Origin: Dipteronia dyeriana | Lineage: Eukaryota > Streptophyta > Magnoliopsida > Sapindales > Sapindaceae | Assembly: GCA_032871835.1 (NCBI GenBank) | Contig: CM065296.1 | Coordinates: 5,776,001 to 5,840,000, forward strand | DNA length: 64,000 nt | Direction: 5' to 3' | Part shown: one piece after another, positions 34,601 to 46,987 of the stretch | Layout of the letters: every line of letters begins with the position of its first letter | Numbering within the stretch: position 1 is the stretch's first letter | Position numbers and translations under genes: made by a program | Notes under the pieces: generated by a model | What the model saw: the letters and a program-made list of their open reading frames with translations, nothing else | What the model was told of the DNA's origin: nothing | The model's database searches: none

Positions 34601-37350
34601 ATTGCAGTATGCTGGGCAACCTTTAGTGCAGTAGAGATTCTGATTACAGTACTGACTTTTGAAGTGTTGCATTGGCAGATAATGCGTTTCTTTTCCAATC
34701 CACGCAAGCCTATGATACTTGCTCTTGCCCGCCCAGACCCTAAAAAGAATATTACAACTTTGGTTAAGGCATTTGGAGAATGCCGTCCTCTAAGGGAGCT
34801 TGCTAACCTTGTAAGTATTTGAAATGTACTCACCTGCCAGTTTTCTGATCAATTGAACTGGCTTCAATTATTTTTCTTAGTTTTTCTTGAAAGCATAATA
34901 TGTATTTTATATTAGTTTTTTTTTTTTTCCTGATATATTACTATATTTTGCTGTTGCAGACACTAGTAATGGGAAATCGTGACGATATTGATGAAATGTC
35001 TGGCACAAGTGCATCTATGCTTCTTTCAATTCTTAAGTTAATTGACAAATATGATCTTTATGGTCAAGTGGCATACCCAAAACACCACAAGCAATCTGAT
35101 GTTCCAGAAATTTATCGTCTGGCAGCAAAAACAAAGGTAGAGTTGCTTAGGCAAGAATAAGATTAGCCATTTCATAGTTTAAAACATATTAGCACTCATG
35201 GAATATTTTTAATATGGACGCATAGTTTTCACCTTTACATATGCTTTCAGGTAATCTATAAGGTTTCCAAATATCTATCATTAAGTGGAATAATCTCTAT
35301 ATAACACATCTTTTTGGTTTTTCACATTTAACTTAATTTATTTTGCACATATTGATTGGGCTCTCTTGTCAAGGAAAGAATGGGATTAGTCTTAAAGTGC
35401 TCTGGTGTATATGTAATTCAACTTTTATTTCAAGAAGATTCATTCTTTTTCTTTTGTTTTTGGTTATTGTAGGGTGTTTTCATCAATCCCGCTTTCATTG
35501 AGCCTTTCGGGCTTACTTTAATTGAGGTTCTTCTTCTCATCTGATATCTAAAGTCTTATAACGTTTCAGAAGTTAATTTGTAGACAATCAAATTTAAGCG
35601 CTTTGTTTAACAGGCTGCAGCTTATGGTTTGCCTATGGTCGCCACAAAAAATGGGGGTCCTGTTGACATTCATCGGGTTTGTCCACTGCTGGATCCTTCT
35701 TTAGCTCGTCTATATTAAATTGTAGCTTGAAGTTTATGATAATTTATTGGTAATGACTATAGATTTATTACAGGTTCTTGATAATGGTCTACTTGTAGAC
35801 CCTCATGATCAGCAATCTATAGCCGATGCTCTTCTTAAGCTTGTTTCGGATAAGCAACTTTGGGCAAGATGCAGGCAGCATGGGTTGAAAAACATTCACC
35901 TGTTTTCATGGCCAGAGCACTGTAGAACCTACTTATCTCGGATAGCCAGTTGCCGACCAAGGCAGCCTCAGTGGCAGAGAAGTGATGATTCACCCGACAT
36001 TTCAGATTCTGATTCACCTAGTGATTCCTTGAGGGACATGCATGATTTATCTTTGAACTTAAAGTTTTCATTTGATGGTGACAAAAATGAAGGGGGTAGC
36101 ACTCTCGACAATGCTCTAGATTCTGAAGAAAATCCTGTTAACGAAAAGAAAAAGTTAGAGAATGCCATTTTGACAATGTCAAAGGGTGCCATTGGTGGAG
36201 CACAGAAGGCAGACCATAATATCTGTGCTGGTAAATTTCCAGCCTTCAGGAGGAGGAAGTATAATTTTGTCATTGCCGTAGATAGTGATACAACCTCAGA
36301 TGTTCTCCAAGTTATTGAAATGGTTATTGAGGCAGCAAGGGCGGGAAAGTCTGCTGGGTCTATTGGGTTCATTCTGTCGACAGCTTTAACCATTTCTGAG
36401 ATAAACTCTCTTCTAGTATCAGGAGGTTTGAGCCCATCAGATTTTGATGCTTATATCTGCAATAGTGGTAGTGAGCTCTACTATCCGTCTTCAAGCACTG
36501 AGGATGTTCCCGGGCTTCCCTTCGTTGTAGATTTAGATTACCATTCACATATTGAATACCGTTGGGGTGGAGAAGGTTTACGGAAGACCTTGATTCGTTG
36601 GGTTGCTTCTTTGAATGATAAAAAGCGAGAGGCAGGAAATATTGAGGAGGATGAATCGGGATCAACTTCGCATTGCTATGCATTCAAAGTCACAAATCCA
36701 ACATTGGTAATGTTTATTTATTTGACGGCAGAATCAAAATTCTCTCTTTCCGCTGCCCTCTTTTGTTGATTTGGCTTCAGAGTTAAAACTTAGTTTCTAT
36801 CTCCTTGCTTTTAATGCCTACTCTTTCTTCACAGGTGCCACCATATAAGGAACTTAGAAAACAGATGAGAATCCAGGCTCTTCGGTGCCATGTTGTTTAT
36901 TGTCAAAACGGTACCAAGCTTCACGTAATCCCTGTATTGGCTTCTCGATCCCAGGCCCTTAGGTACATCTGCCTAGTTATATGTGGCTGTGTGTGTGAGA
37001 AACAAAAGAATTGAGTGGATTGGCTTTTGTAGTTATTACAGAGATTGATCATTAATCAAGTTGGACATATTTTCAGGTACCTACATGTCCGTTGGGGCAT
37101 GGATTTATCAAATCTCGTGGTCTTTTCAGGAGAATGTGGGGACACAGACTATGAAGGTTTGCTGGGTGGAGTCCATAAAACGGTGATATTGAAGGGAGTA
37201 GGCATCAATGCTGGAAAGCTTCATGCTAATAGAAACTATCCTTTAGAGGATGTCATGCCACTCGACAGTCCCAATATCGTTCAAACCGAAGCTTACGACA
37301 TTAACAGCATAACATCATCATTGGAAAAACTAGGGGTTCTGAAGGGGTAG
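31662..37350 (+). CDS. SPS: Sucrose-phosphate synthase, 13 exons, complete
   Basis: Makes sucrose-6-phosphate from UDP-glucose and fructose-6-phosphate in the cytosol, the controlling step of sucrose synthesis. Exons: 31662-31844, 31959-32048, 32906-33147, 33329-33392, 33554-34252 (end uncertain by 1), 34395-34511, 34679-34810, 34960-35136, 35473-35526, 35614-35676, 35774-36706, 36835-36962, 37077-37350, giving about 1,051 residues, the usual size. The N-terminus [17 protein letters not shown], the GT4 synthase domain ([49 protein letters not shown] with the EX7E signature) and the C-terminal phosphatase-like domain (starting near NFVIAVDSD, key Asp residues not kept) are all present. RMPKISSVD near residue 149 matches the light/dark regulatory Ser-158 site of spinach SPS. 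The third intron appears to use a GC donor. The sequence looks like the dicot A-type family. No frameshift was seen. Confidence 0.96.
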
Positions 37351-38249
37351 AAATTCACTGCAATCACGCGCATTTAAGCTGCCTTATAATAAATAAGGTA
37401 TGGCCAACCAAATAAACTTGAAGTACTAGGCTTTACTTACAGAGTTTTAATCCTTCTTGTTGAACAGGAGGTGGGTTTTGTGCTCTACAAACCAAAGTCT
37501 TTTTCAGTTGCAGGAGAAGAGATTATATACTTTTGTTTGTATCTTGTTTTGTTCGACTTCTCCTCCGTTTTTCGGTAATGGAGTGGTGTAATATGTGAAG
37601 AATCTCGAAGTAAAATAATGGGATTTTACTTTTTACATTGATATTTAATGTTCTTCGATTTCTTAATCTTTTTCAAGTACATGAGCTGTGCTTATGTTCC
37701 AGGAAGCATTCAATGTGACTCAAATCTAATCACAGATGCAAATAAGTGTTGTGTTTATCACCCTTTAAGAGTAAATGTATATAAAATTTTTCACTATACG
37801 TTGACATATAAAAAATAAAAAATAATAAAAATAAAAAATTCGAAGGAAATAATTAACTGGCTATAAAACTCAAAAAATTAGTTGCAAAATTAATTGAAAT
37901 GACATGTTATTTTAGGAATCCCAAACATTGTAAACTGTAAACCCCCTCCAAAAGGAAGCTAATGATTCTCTTCAAGTTAGTCAGAACTGGTTCAATAGTA
38001 ACCTAGCCATGGAGCAAAGCATGTGTCCATGCATGCTCCCACTTGCTATGTCTAATATGTCTAATAAAAAGGTGAAAATAATCGAATTTTGATTTTATGT
38101 TGATTCATGACTTCATTTAATCTTATGATATATAATCATTTTGTCAACAACACCCATTCACATGTTTTAAAAAAGTTATAAAAAATATAGTAGAGGATAC
38201 AAAATATTGAAAATGGTGAGAAATGTCACCTTTTTGTTGGTCACTTGCA
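37351..38249. other. SPS 3' flank and intergenic DNA
   Basis: The 3' untranslated region probably ends near 37,650 (AT-rich after AAAATAATGGG). No gene was seen beyond it. The left edge of the Mutator-like element lies somewhere in 38,200-38,400. Confidence 0.45.
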
Positions 38250-38700
38250 GTGATGTTACATTTATAATAAGTTAAGTTTAAAATGCACCTATTATGGTGA
38301 GCTACCGAAATTGCCTTTAAATAATCGATATTTTATTCTTTAAAGGTTGTCGTCTAATTAAGTTGTCTGAAAATCAATCACCTACTCCATTTTTTCTTCA
38401 CAAAACGAGCTCCATTCCAGATATTGCACATATTCCAGATTTTGCACAATAAGGTAAAATAAGATTTCTGATCTTCATTTCCATTTTTTATTGTATTTCT
38501 GTGTGGTATAACACTGTATGAACATTTATGAACATGTCTCAAATTTTTTATGTTGATGTCCTGGAGTTGTAAACTTTTTACAAAGAATGAATGAACATGT
38601 ATGCATATTTTTTTGTATATATATTTGGACGAGTTGAGTTGTAGTGGTGCAAACAAGTTTATAATATTGGATATAAAAGCTGAAAATGTTTTAAAAAAAG

Positions 38701-39180
38701 GTCGAAACATTTATAAAAAAGCTAGAAAATGTGAAAATAAGTCTCGATCAAATTCTAAAAAAGCTCGATTCCAAAAATAGATGTTGGATACGTAAAAAGA
38801 AAAGCTCGATCCCTGGAAAAAAGGTTCGATCCTTGGTAAAAAAATCTCGATCCATCAGAAAAAATCTCGATCTCTCACACAAATAGCTCGATCTCTCACA
38901 CAAATAGCTCGATCCCTTTTGAAAAATGCTCGATACAGCACAAAAAAAACACGATCCCTCACAAAAAAGCTCGATTCCTAAAAAAAAAACTCAATCTGTA
39001 AAAGTAAAAGGTCGAGCCATATGAAAAAAAGCTCGAGCCATATATTAAAAAGCTCGATGATGTAGAAAAAGAGCTCAGTCTTGAACAAAAAAAGCTCAAT
39101 CCCGTTAGAAAGAGCTCGGTCATGTACAAATACGGCTCGATTATGTACAAAAAAGCTAGATCAGTTTTTAAAAAAAGCTT
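38701..39180 (+). repeat. GCTCGAT minisatellite in the leader intron of the transposase gene
   Basis: About 20 irregular units of 18-30 bp of the form AAAAAAGCTCGATCCCT. A leader intron is likely from the donor AAG|GTAAAA at 38453/38454 to the acceptor TTTTGACAG at 39282, and the array fills its middle. The same repeat fills intron 1 of the Ulp1-like gene at the other end of the element. Confidence 0.85.
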
Positions 39181-39286
39181 CATATCTTACACTTTTGATT
39201 TTTGTTTAATCCTTTATAATTGTAAATTTAATATGAAATATTTTTTTTCCTTATTAATGGTTTTTGATATTGGTTTTGACAGGACA

Positions 39287-42062
39287 ATGGATAGGGTGAG
39301 AATAGTCATATCTTACAACGGTCGATGAGAGCAATTACCAGACGGAAATCAGAGGTATTAAGGTTCCGATAACCAAGGTTTGCATGTGTCAAAGAATTTG
39401 AGTTACGACGAACTGGTGTCGATCGTGCAAACCATTGTGAAGTTTGATGAGAACAAATACAGTGCTGAGCTACAGTCTCTATCAATTGTTCCTGAGACTA
39501 CATGTCGTACATTTATAAGAAACAATGACGATGTTCAGTTTATGCTAGGGGAAGATAGGGTGATCCCTCAAGTATGTGTTAGTCTAATCGAGAGGCCAGC
39601 AGGAGGTGTCATTGGTGAAGATATCCCCCATCCTGATAACACCCAACAATTTCGATCGTCAGGCGGAAGCAACCAGTTGTTCACAGAAAGAAATGGGATT
39701 GATGGTCGGGAAAACATATGTGTTGTCCCACCGGAAGTAGTCGCCCATGATAATAGACCGGAACCTCAATTCGACGATGCATTTGGTTGTCATATTGAGA
39801 TGAATGGTAGAGAGTACAACCACCAATACAATGAGACCTACAATGACATCAACAATGAGGAGAATACATCATTGAATGTTGGGGTGAATCATGAGGTGGA
39901 TAATGAGGGCAATTTAAATTCTGTAGAAAATATAGAGGACAATCGGGATGATGCAGAACCTGTCGAAACGGAAAGATGTGTAAGACATGTACACAGATTT
40001 AGTTCCAGTGCACCAGATATAGTTGGGACCCCCAAGGGGAGGGCTAATGTAACTGCAGATGATTCAAATAATGCAAGAACATGGGTTATTCCAGGAGCAG
40101 AATCATACTCGTTTGGTATTGGTGGAAGCAGGAACTTGTTTGAAGATGAACCTACAAGCATGATATATAAATGCCAGTTTTTTGCAACGAAAAAGGATTT
40201 GAAGAGACTAGTAGGCCATTTTACAATGCGGCAGAACTTCGAGTGGAAGGTAAAAAGGTCCAATAAGACAACATTACATCTAGTTTTTTTAATGGGAAAT
40301 TGTACGTGGAAATTAAGAGCGGTGAGGAGAGATGAAGGCACATACTTTCAAGTAAGAAGTTTTTTCAACGAACACACTTGTCCGTTAGAGGAAATTCATA
40401 GCCGGCACCGACAAGCTAGTGCAGTCACAATTGGAGAAGTTATTGCACCTAGACTTCAACAACAAGATGGTCGACTAATGCGTCCGAAGGACATAATCGC
40501 CGACATGAAATCAATGTATGGAATACAAAACATGTACAGTAAGGCACACACTGCCATCGATTATGCGTTGTCACTGACATATGGAACACATGAGGAAACC
40601 TTCCAACTGCTTCCATCATTTGGTTACGTTTTGGAACAACAAAATCCCGACACAATCACTAAATTACAGTGCGACGAAGATGATACATTTCTTTACTTCT
40701 TCATGTCGATTGGTGCCTCACTTAGAGGATTCTGAACGTGTATGCGTCCAGTCATTGCCGTTGATGGTACCCATTTGAAGGAACGATTCCGGGATACCAT
40801 GTTTGTTGCAACAGCACAAGATGGGAACGAACAGATGTATCCAATTGCTTTTGGGTATGATGACTCAGAAAACAACCTTTCATGGGAATGGTTTTTGGAT
40901 TGCTTGAATGGTGCCCTAGGTCATATTGATGAGCTAGTTTTCATTTCCGATAGGCATGCAAGCATTGAAGCAGAGATGTCTAAAGTGTTCCCTTATGCCA
41001 CCCATACCATATGTTGCTGGCACTTTACTGAAAATGTCAAAAAGTGATTTCATAGGAAGGATGTTGCCGTAATAATGGACAAAACAGCATGCGCATACAC
41101 CGAGTTTGAATATAACCAGCAAATGGAAGAGTTAAGAAACTTGCACCAGAATGCATATGATTATGTCATTGATGCCGGTCCACACAAGTGGTCCCGTGTA
41201 CACTACCCGGAAAGAAGGTATAGGGTGATGACGACTAATGCTGCAGAATGCATAAACTCATGCCTAAAATTTGCACGTCAACTGTCTATGTTGACTCTGG
41301 CTGAGTTCATTAGGAATATGCTGCAACGGTGGTTTCATGATCGCTATAGAGCTGTACAAACCATGTGTCATCAGTTGACCGACGCAGCACATCTTGTGCT
41401 CTTAAAATATGTGGAGAAGTGTGGTTATTTGACCGTAAATCCAGTCGACTGGAACATTTTTTCGGTCAAACTGTCTGGAAAACAGTGGACTGTTGACATA
41501 GCTCGGAAGACTTGTACTTGCAACAAATTTCAAATGGATCATTTTCCATATTCTCACGGCCTTGCGGCGGCACGGTAGATTACTGTAACTTAGACTTCAC
41601 AACTTTGAAAACCTACTGATCATTTTGTTGGTGAAGCTGATAGTTTTCAATGTTTTTTACAGGGAGCGAAACTTGGACTTCACAACTTTGTGTGAGGACT
41701 ACTACAAGACACAGACACTTATTAATGCGTACTCGGTTTCTATTATACCGGCGGGCCATCCTTCCACTTGGGTTGTGCCATCTGACATTGCTCAGAGGGT
41801 GATTTTGAATCCAAACTCCAGGAGACAAGCAGGACTCCAAAGGGCGGGTCGCCATGTCTCGTCTTCGGAGAGGACAACTACACAATCCTGTAGAAGATGT
41901 GGACAACCAGGGCATAATTCCAGGAGATGTTCTAATCCACCGATGATTAATGAAGGTACAAGAAGAGCTGTTCCCGATGAATAGCGCCGCAAGTGTAGCA
42001 TCTGCCATTCAATTGGACACAATAAACAAATGTGCCATAACATTGACTCTAATAGAGAATGA
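39287..42062 (+). pseudogene. MULE transposase (mudrA type), five in-frame stops
   Basis: MDRVRIVISYNGR starts at 39287. Frame is kept to 41574, a short intron (41575-41662, GTAG..ACAG) follows, and exon 2 ends at 42062, about 895 codons in all. In order it shows a zinc-finger DNA-binding domain (CQFFATKKDLKRLVGHF ... CTWKLRAVRRD ... HTC), the MULE DDE domain with Asp near 493 (AVDGTHL), Asp near 555 (FISDRHAS) and Glu near 654 (NAAECIN), a SWIM zinc finger (CTCNKFQMDHFPYSH, with Tyr replacing the usual second Cys) and a CCHC knuckle (CRRCGQPGHNSRRC). Stops at 39326, 39359, 40733, 41045 and 41982 disable it; there is no frameshift, so decay is recent or slow. Copy 2 reads through at the last stop position. 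Confidence 0.93.
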
Positions 42063-42258
42063 ATGACAATTTTTTGATCACATTGAAAACTTTTGGAAGT
42101 GTATCATATTGTAATAATTTGGAATTGCAATAATTACTTATTAATGAATGAATTAATATTAACGAATGAATTAATATTAACGAATGAATAATGAACGAAT
42201 TAATATTCATGAATTAATTACATGTCTGTGTACAACTAAAATGGTAATATACAAAAAA
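42063..42258. repeat. Spacer between convergent genes, with GAATGAATTAATATT repeats
   Basis: Contains a short tandem repeat (AACGAATGAATTAATATT, about 2.5 units, 42138-42220) and AT-rich sequence suited to transcript ends of both genes. Copy 2 has the corresponding sequence, with fewer units, at 63,045-63,115. Confidence 0.7.
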
Positions 42259-45200
42259 TCACTTGGCGGGCCTGGAGTTAGCAAAAATCTCTACATCCAT
42301 TTTTTCCCGAATCATCCCCATGTCGTTCTCTGACCAATCAAAATGCCTTCGGTTCGCCACTATGTACTCGATAATTCTCAAAGTATGGGGACCACAGTTA
42401 CCTCTACAATTCGGGACATAAAACACCGTTAGAAATCGTTCATAAAGAATATCTAAACACGTGAGTGAAATAAAATGTCTTACGATTTCTTTTGTTGGGG
42501 GACTGCAGAAGGATGCACCAGACTGACCGAGAAGGGCTTATTTTCCCTAGTGAACGCCCGACGACCAGGTCGCCGTGCTGTGTGGAACCCTGCGTCACTC
42601 AACATGGAGGGTAAAAACCACCATAATGGCCGGACCTGCTGGTGCCTGATCTGATAAGGGACTTCCTGTCTCCAGGGGTCATAAATATCAATCTTCCCGC
42701 GACAAAGGTCGACGCTCACCACCAGCCAATGTTGGGCCCCAACGTTGCACGGAATCAACACCTGTAATAGTTTGCATGCCATGTTAGCTGAGGATATAAT
42801 TACAATTATTTTTAAATCATCTCAATCATGTAACACTTACCTGGTCAACCTCGTGCCATGGGCGGTTTCCACTCGTGGTTGCTCCACGGACCGTGAGAAG
42901 GTCCTCTTCCAACCATCGGGACTGTAACACATTTCACATTGCCGTGCTCACAGCACCGTGGGAATCACGATGCATCATCCTCTCCCACATGTACAACATA
43001 AGTGGCTGTACAAGCATTGACAAGATTGTATTATTAATACAGAAGCATAAAATCCGACGTGATTCCCAAATGTTATAACTACTTACATAAAATTATGTAT
43101 CCAACACGTTGATCCTTTGATTGTACACATTGTGGAATCCTCGCTGACGCTTGCGAAGAATATTGAGGTATCCATCCATATGCTGACAAACAATAAAACC
43201 ACCGTAATTGTTAACAATTCAACAATACTTACACAAAAGTTAATATGAAATATAATAAGTACGTACCGTGTCCTCCAAGTCCATGAAGTTGGACTGCATA
43301 CGCACGAACCATCCCGCGGTAACTAGTGACAGCACGTCCACATCACGTTTGTTTAATGATTGAATTACCTTAGCTATACATAAATTAGAATAAACAACAA
43401 ATGTACATCCATTTGTATTATAAAAAGTTGGACTCACTGTTCCCCGTTGATGTTCCTCTTGAAGGCCTTGTATGCTGCTAGGTGGTCACCGTCCACTAGT
43501 CCGTGGGGGTCAAAAATGTGTTCCACGAACTCAGGCCATGTCTTCAACCTCTTTGGACGGCATGGATCTGTGTAAGGGCTCACCAACTGCCATTCGCGCT
43601 TACCTAAACGCTTTACCTGGGGAGGGGACTGCTCCGACGCCACGGACGTACTGGGTGGGGGAAAGGACCGCTCCGACGCCAAGGAGGTGCTGGGTGGGGG
43701 AGGGAACCGTTCTGACGCCACAGACGTGCTGGGTGGGGGAGGGGACTGCTCCGACGCCACGGACGTGCTAGGTGGGAGAGGGGACCGCAGTGGTTGAATC
43801 AATGTGCTAGGAGGTGGGGGATCGATGTGATGGGAGGTAGGGGGGACCGCTGAGCCTGGGTGTCTGTCCCCCACGTAAACCTATCAGTCGACCCTCCGGG
43901 ACTAAATAATTGATCAGGAGGTGGGGGGTCATCCCGGTGTGTACTTAAGGTCGAAACTTGAAACCCCCGGATCATATCCAGTAACAATCGATGTTGCTGC
44001 TGACGATCCTCATCACTCTTTCGGATCATATCCAACAACTCCAAGTGTTTACGTTGTCGATCCTGGTCACTCTTCCGGAGGGCTTCACGCACGTCGTTCA
44101 ACATTTCAGTCCACGGAGCCTGAAATCATGTCTACATTGTTAGTAAAAAACTATCAGCACGTATTAATAAAAAACACTTAACTTTGTTTTCAACTTACCT
44201 TTCCATCACGTCCAACGCCCCCACGGGAATCCCCTGCAGATGTACCATGTCCGGGGGTGGAAAACCGAACCCGTCTATGCCTATGCCTATGCCTTTCTCG
44301 TTGAGGGTCTGTCTCATATCCCTCACTGTCACTGGGCCTCAAACCCCCAGTAGTGGGCTCAGATCCCTCGCTGTCGATGGTCTTGTCTGTACCACTAATC
44401 CCGCCTAAGGTGGTCTTATCAGGGACCTCATGCGGCATATCATCCATGTCATCTTCTACATACATGCTCCCCCCCTCGTCTAGGCAGGCATAGTACAGTG
44501 CCTGTCTCTCAGCTGGTGTCGGCACCAGTTCCTTGATCGCAAACATCTGAAATATTAGTTAGAACAATGTCATTGTACAAATACTAACTAATAAAAACAT
44601 TAACAAAATAAATACATACCCTGGCTTTGAAAATCTTTGCTAGCTTCTTCCCTCTCGGTTGTTTGGTCAACTCCCACTTCAAAACATGGGGAGTCAGATC
44701 AGTAATCCTCCGGACACCGACCTCTGTGGCCAACTCAGGGATCACCTCCAAAGTAAATATCTGCATCATAGATAAGTACGATAAGTACGATAAGTATCCA
44801 TACAATTTTGGGCACCAACAATAAAGTACAATTTGTAGTTCGAACTTCTTACCAACAGGGCATGATAAAGACCGTATATGTTGTAGGTCTCCACCCTGTG
44901 TACATTAGCGCCATTTTCCTGCCGGCGTCGCTCGAACCCGTCTCTTCGCCTGTCAAGCGCATGCTTGAATGAGTGAATAGAATGCCTGTACACGTGGGCA
45001 CCCCACGGGAACGCGTCAAACGCATCGAGGTCCTCAACCAACCAAAACTGCCAAAATGGAATCTTGAATCTCTCATCCACCTCCATCAGTATCCAGTTCA
45101 GCATATATAAGAGGCAGAGCTTGACAGCATCGTACGCCTGTCCGAAATCTGTGCCGGTGACAACACCCCTAATCTGCTCCAGCGACACCTCCTCTGCTCC

Positions 45201-46987
45201 AGGAAAGTACCGGTCATGTATGCCATTCTCCACTGCTGCATACATTATGGTCTCTGGTACAACTCTAAACCGCAGTCCGGTGATCAGGCAAAATTCTACC
45301 TTCGAAAACCTCACTGACTGGGTTCCTAACATGAAGTGCATCTCATCTGTGGGGCCGTTATGATGGAGCTCCCTCAAAAGCAACCGATGGATAATACCAC
45401 CGGAAAACTTCATCTCCCTATGCATCGTCAGGAAATGCCCGAAACATGACTCCATGAACCACCGACGGTCTTCATCTGTAAATTCTACAGGGACACAGTT
45501 CAGTGCGTCATCTATATGGGCGAAGGCATCAAAATGGTTGTGTCGTGTCAATTTGCCCTCGTACCAGTATCCTTCTGGAGTTTTAAGTGAATCCCTCAAC
45601 TTAATTCTCATCTGCAATGTAACAGAAATACAACATCATTAGACAGAATTTTATTAAAAAGCTCGATCCCTTTCAAAAAAGCCCGATTGATTTACAAAAA
45701 TGCTCGATTCCTTTTCAAAAAGGCTAGATCCTTTTCAAAACAGCTCGATTGCTTTACGAAAAACCTCGATTCCTTTTCAAAAAGGCTCGATCCCTTTCAA
45801 AAAAGCTCGATCCCTTTCAAAAAAGCTCGATCCCTTTCATAAAAACTCCATCACTTTTAAAAAAAGCTCGATCCCTTTTTTAAAAATCTCGATCCCTTTT
45901 TTAAAAATCTCTATCCCTTTTAAAAAAGGCTCGAACCCTTTTCAAAAAAGCTCGATCCCTTTCAAATAGGCTCGATCCAATTTAAAAACAGTTCGAACTT
46001 ATTCAAAAAAGCTCGAAACATATTCATAAAAGCTCGATTCCTTTTCAAAAAGGCTCGATCCCTTTCAAAAATGCTCGATCCCTTAAAAAAAGGTCCATCC
46101 CTTTTAAAAAAAACTCCATCCCTTTTAAAAAAAACTCCATCCCTTTTTAAAAAAACTCCATCCCTTTTTAAAAAAGCTTCATCCCTTTTTAAAAAAGGCT
46201 TTATCCATTTTCAAAAAAGCTCGATCTCTTTCAAATAGGCTCGATCCAATTCAAAAACAGCTCGAACCTATTTAAAAAAGCTAGATTTCTTTTCAAAATG
46301 GCTCGATCCCTTTTAAAAAATGCTCGATCCCTTTTAAAAAATGCTCGATCCCTTTTCAAAAAAGCTCGATCCCTTTTCAAAAAAGCTCGATCCCTTTCAA
46401 ATACGCTCGATCTAATTCTAAATCAGCTCGAACCTATTCAAAAAAGCTCGAAACCTATTCAAAAAAGCTCGATTCTTTTCAAAATTGCTCGATTCTTTTT
46501 TGAAAAAGCTCGATTCCTTTTCCAAAACCTCGATCTACCAAAACCTAATTTTCACGAAAAAAATAGCTCGACTAATCAAATAAGCTCGATTTTCTTGAAA
46601 AAGTCTCGAAAACCCATATTTCATCTTCCTCAACTGATATTCAACTAAATTACAAACCCTAACCTAAACTACAACCATTCTCACATCTCTATTTTAACTG
46701 GTTTCTACAATTCCTATCAACAAAACTCAATTCTAACATGTAATGCAAGTTAACAACAATAAAAACGAGGAAAAATAACCAATCTTACCTTTGTCAATCG
46801 CAGCTCTTCCGGTCACTTCACCGTCGATTAGTTTCCCGTCGGTTTCACTGTTGCTTCTCTCTGACTTTGAAAACGAAAACTTCCTCACTGTTAAAATATT
46901 TCGGGGTATTTTTTTCTCAAACGCTCTTTTGATGCATTTTAAACATACGTTAGTAAAGTGATGATATTTACACAATACACCCCTCAA
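42259..46987 (-). pseudogene. DUF1985/Ulp1-like cysteine protease gene of the MULE, copy 1
   Basis: Read from 46987: exon 1 (to 46789; MRGVLCKYHHFTNVCLK), exon 2 (45611-44853; DUF1985, landmarks HFDAFAHIDDALNCVP, FSGGIIHRLLLRELHHNGPT, FCLITGLRFRVVPE), exon 3 (44760-44620), exon 4 (44546-44199), exon 5 (44119-43438; coiled LLDMIRKSDEDRQQQHRLLLDMI then Pro/Ser repeats PPPPSTSVASE), further exons (MQSNFMDLEDTV, LNILRKRQRGFHNVYNQR, WLEEDLL), and a C48 protease domain with His (AQHWLVVSVD), Asp (KIDIYDPW) and Cys (RGNCGPHTLR). All three catalytic residues survive. It is listed as broken because exon 5 needs a frame shift and the acceptor before GTGATGTGGAC-type sequence (RDVDVL exon) reads AA instead of AG. 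The family removes SUMO-like tags; what this transposon copy does is unknown. Confidence 0.85.
45657..46600 (-). repeat. GCTCGAT minisatellite filling intron 1 of the Ulp1-like gene, copy 1
   Basis: About 40 units of roughly 18-24 bp (GCTCGATCCCTTTTCAAAAAA and variants) occupy most of intron 1, which runs from donor AAG|GTAAGA (46788) to acceptor TTGCAG (45612). Read on the plus strand, the units have the same polarity as those at 38701-39180, so the two arrays are direct, not inverted, relative to the element's ends. Confidence 0.9.

Noticed and set aside
43434..43874. Separate proline/serine-rich protein with multiple PPPPSTSVASE repeats
   Set aside because: It is an exon of the Ulp1-like gene in the MULE, supported by collinearity with copy 2, not an independent gene.
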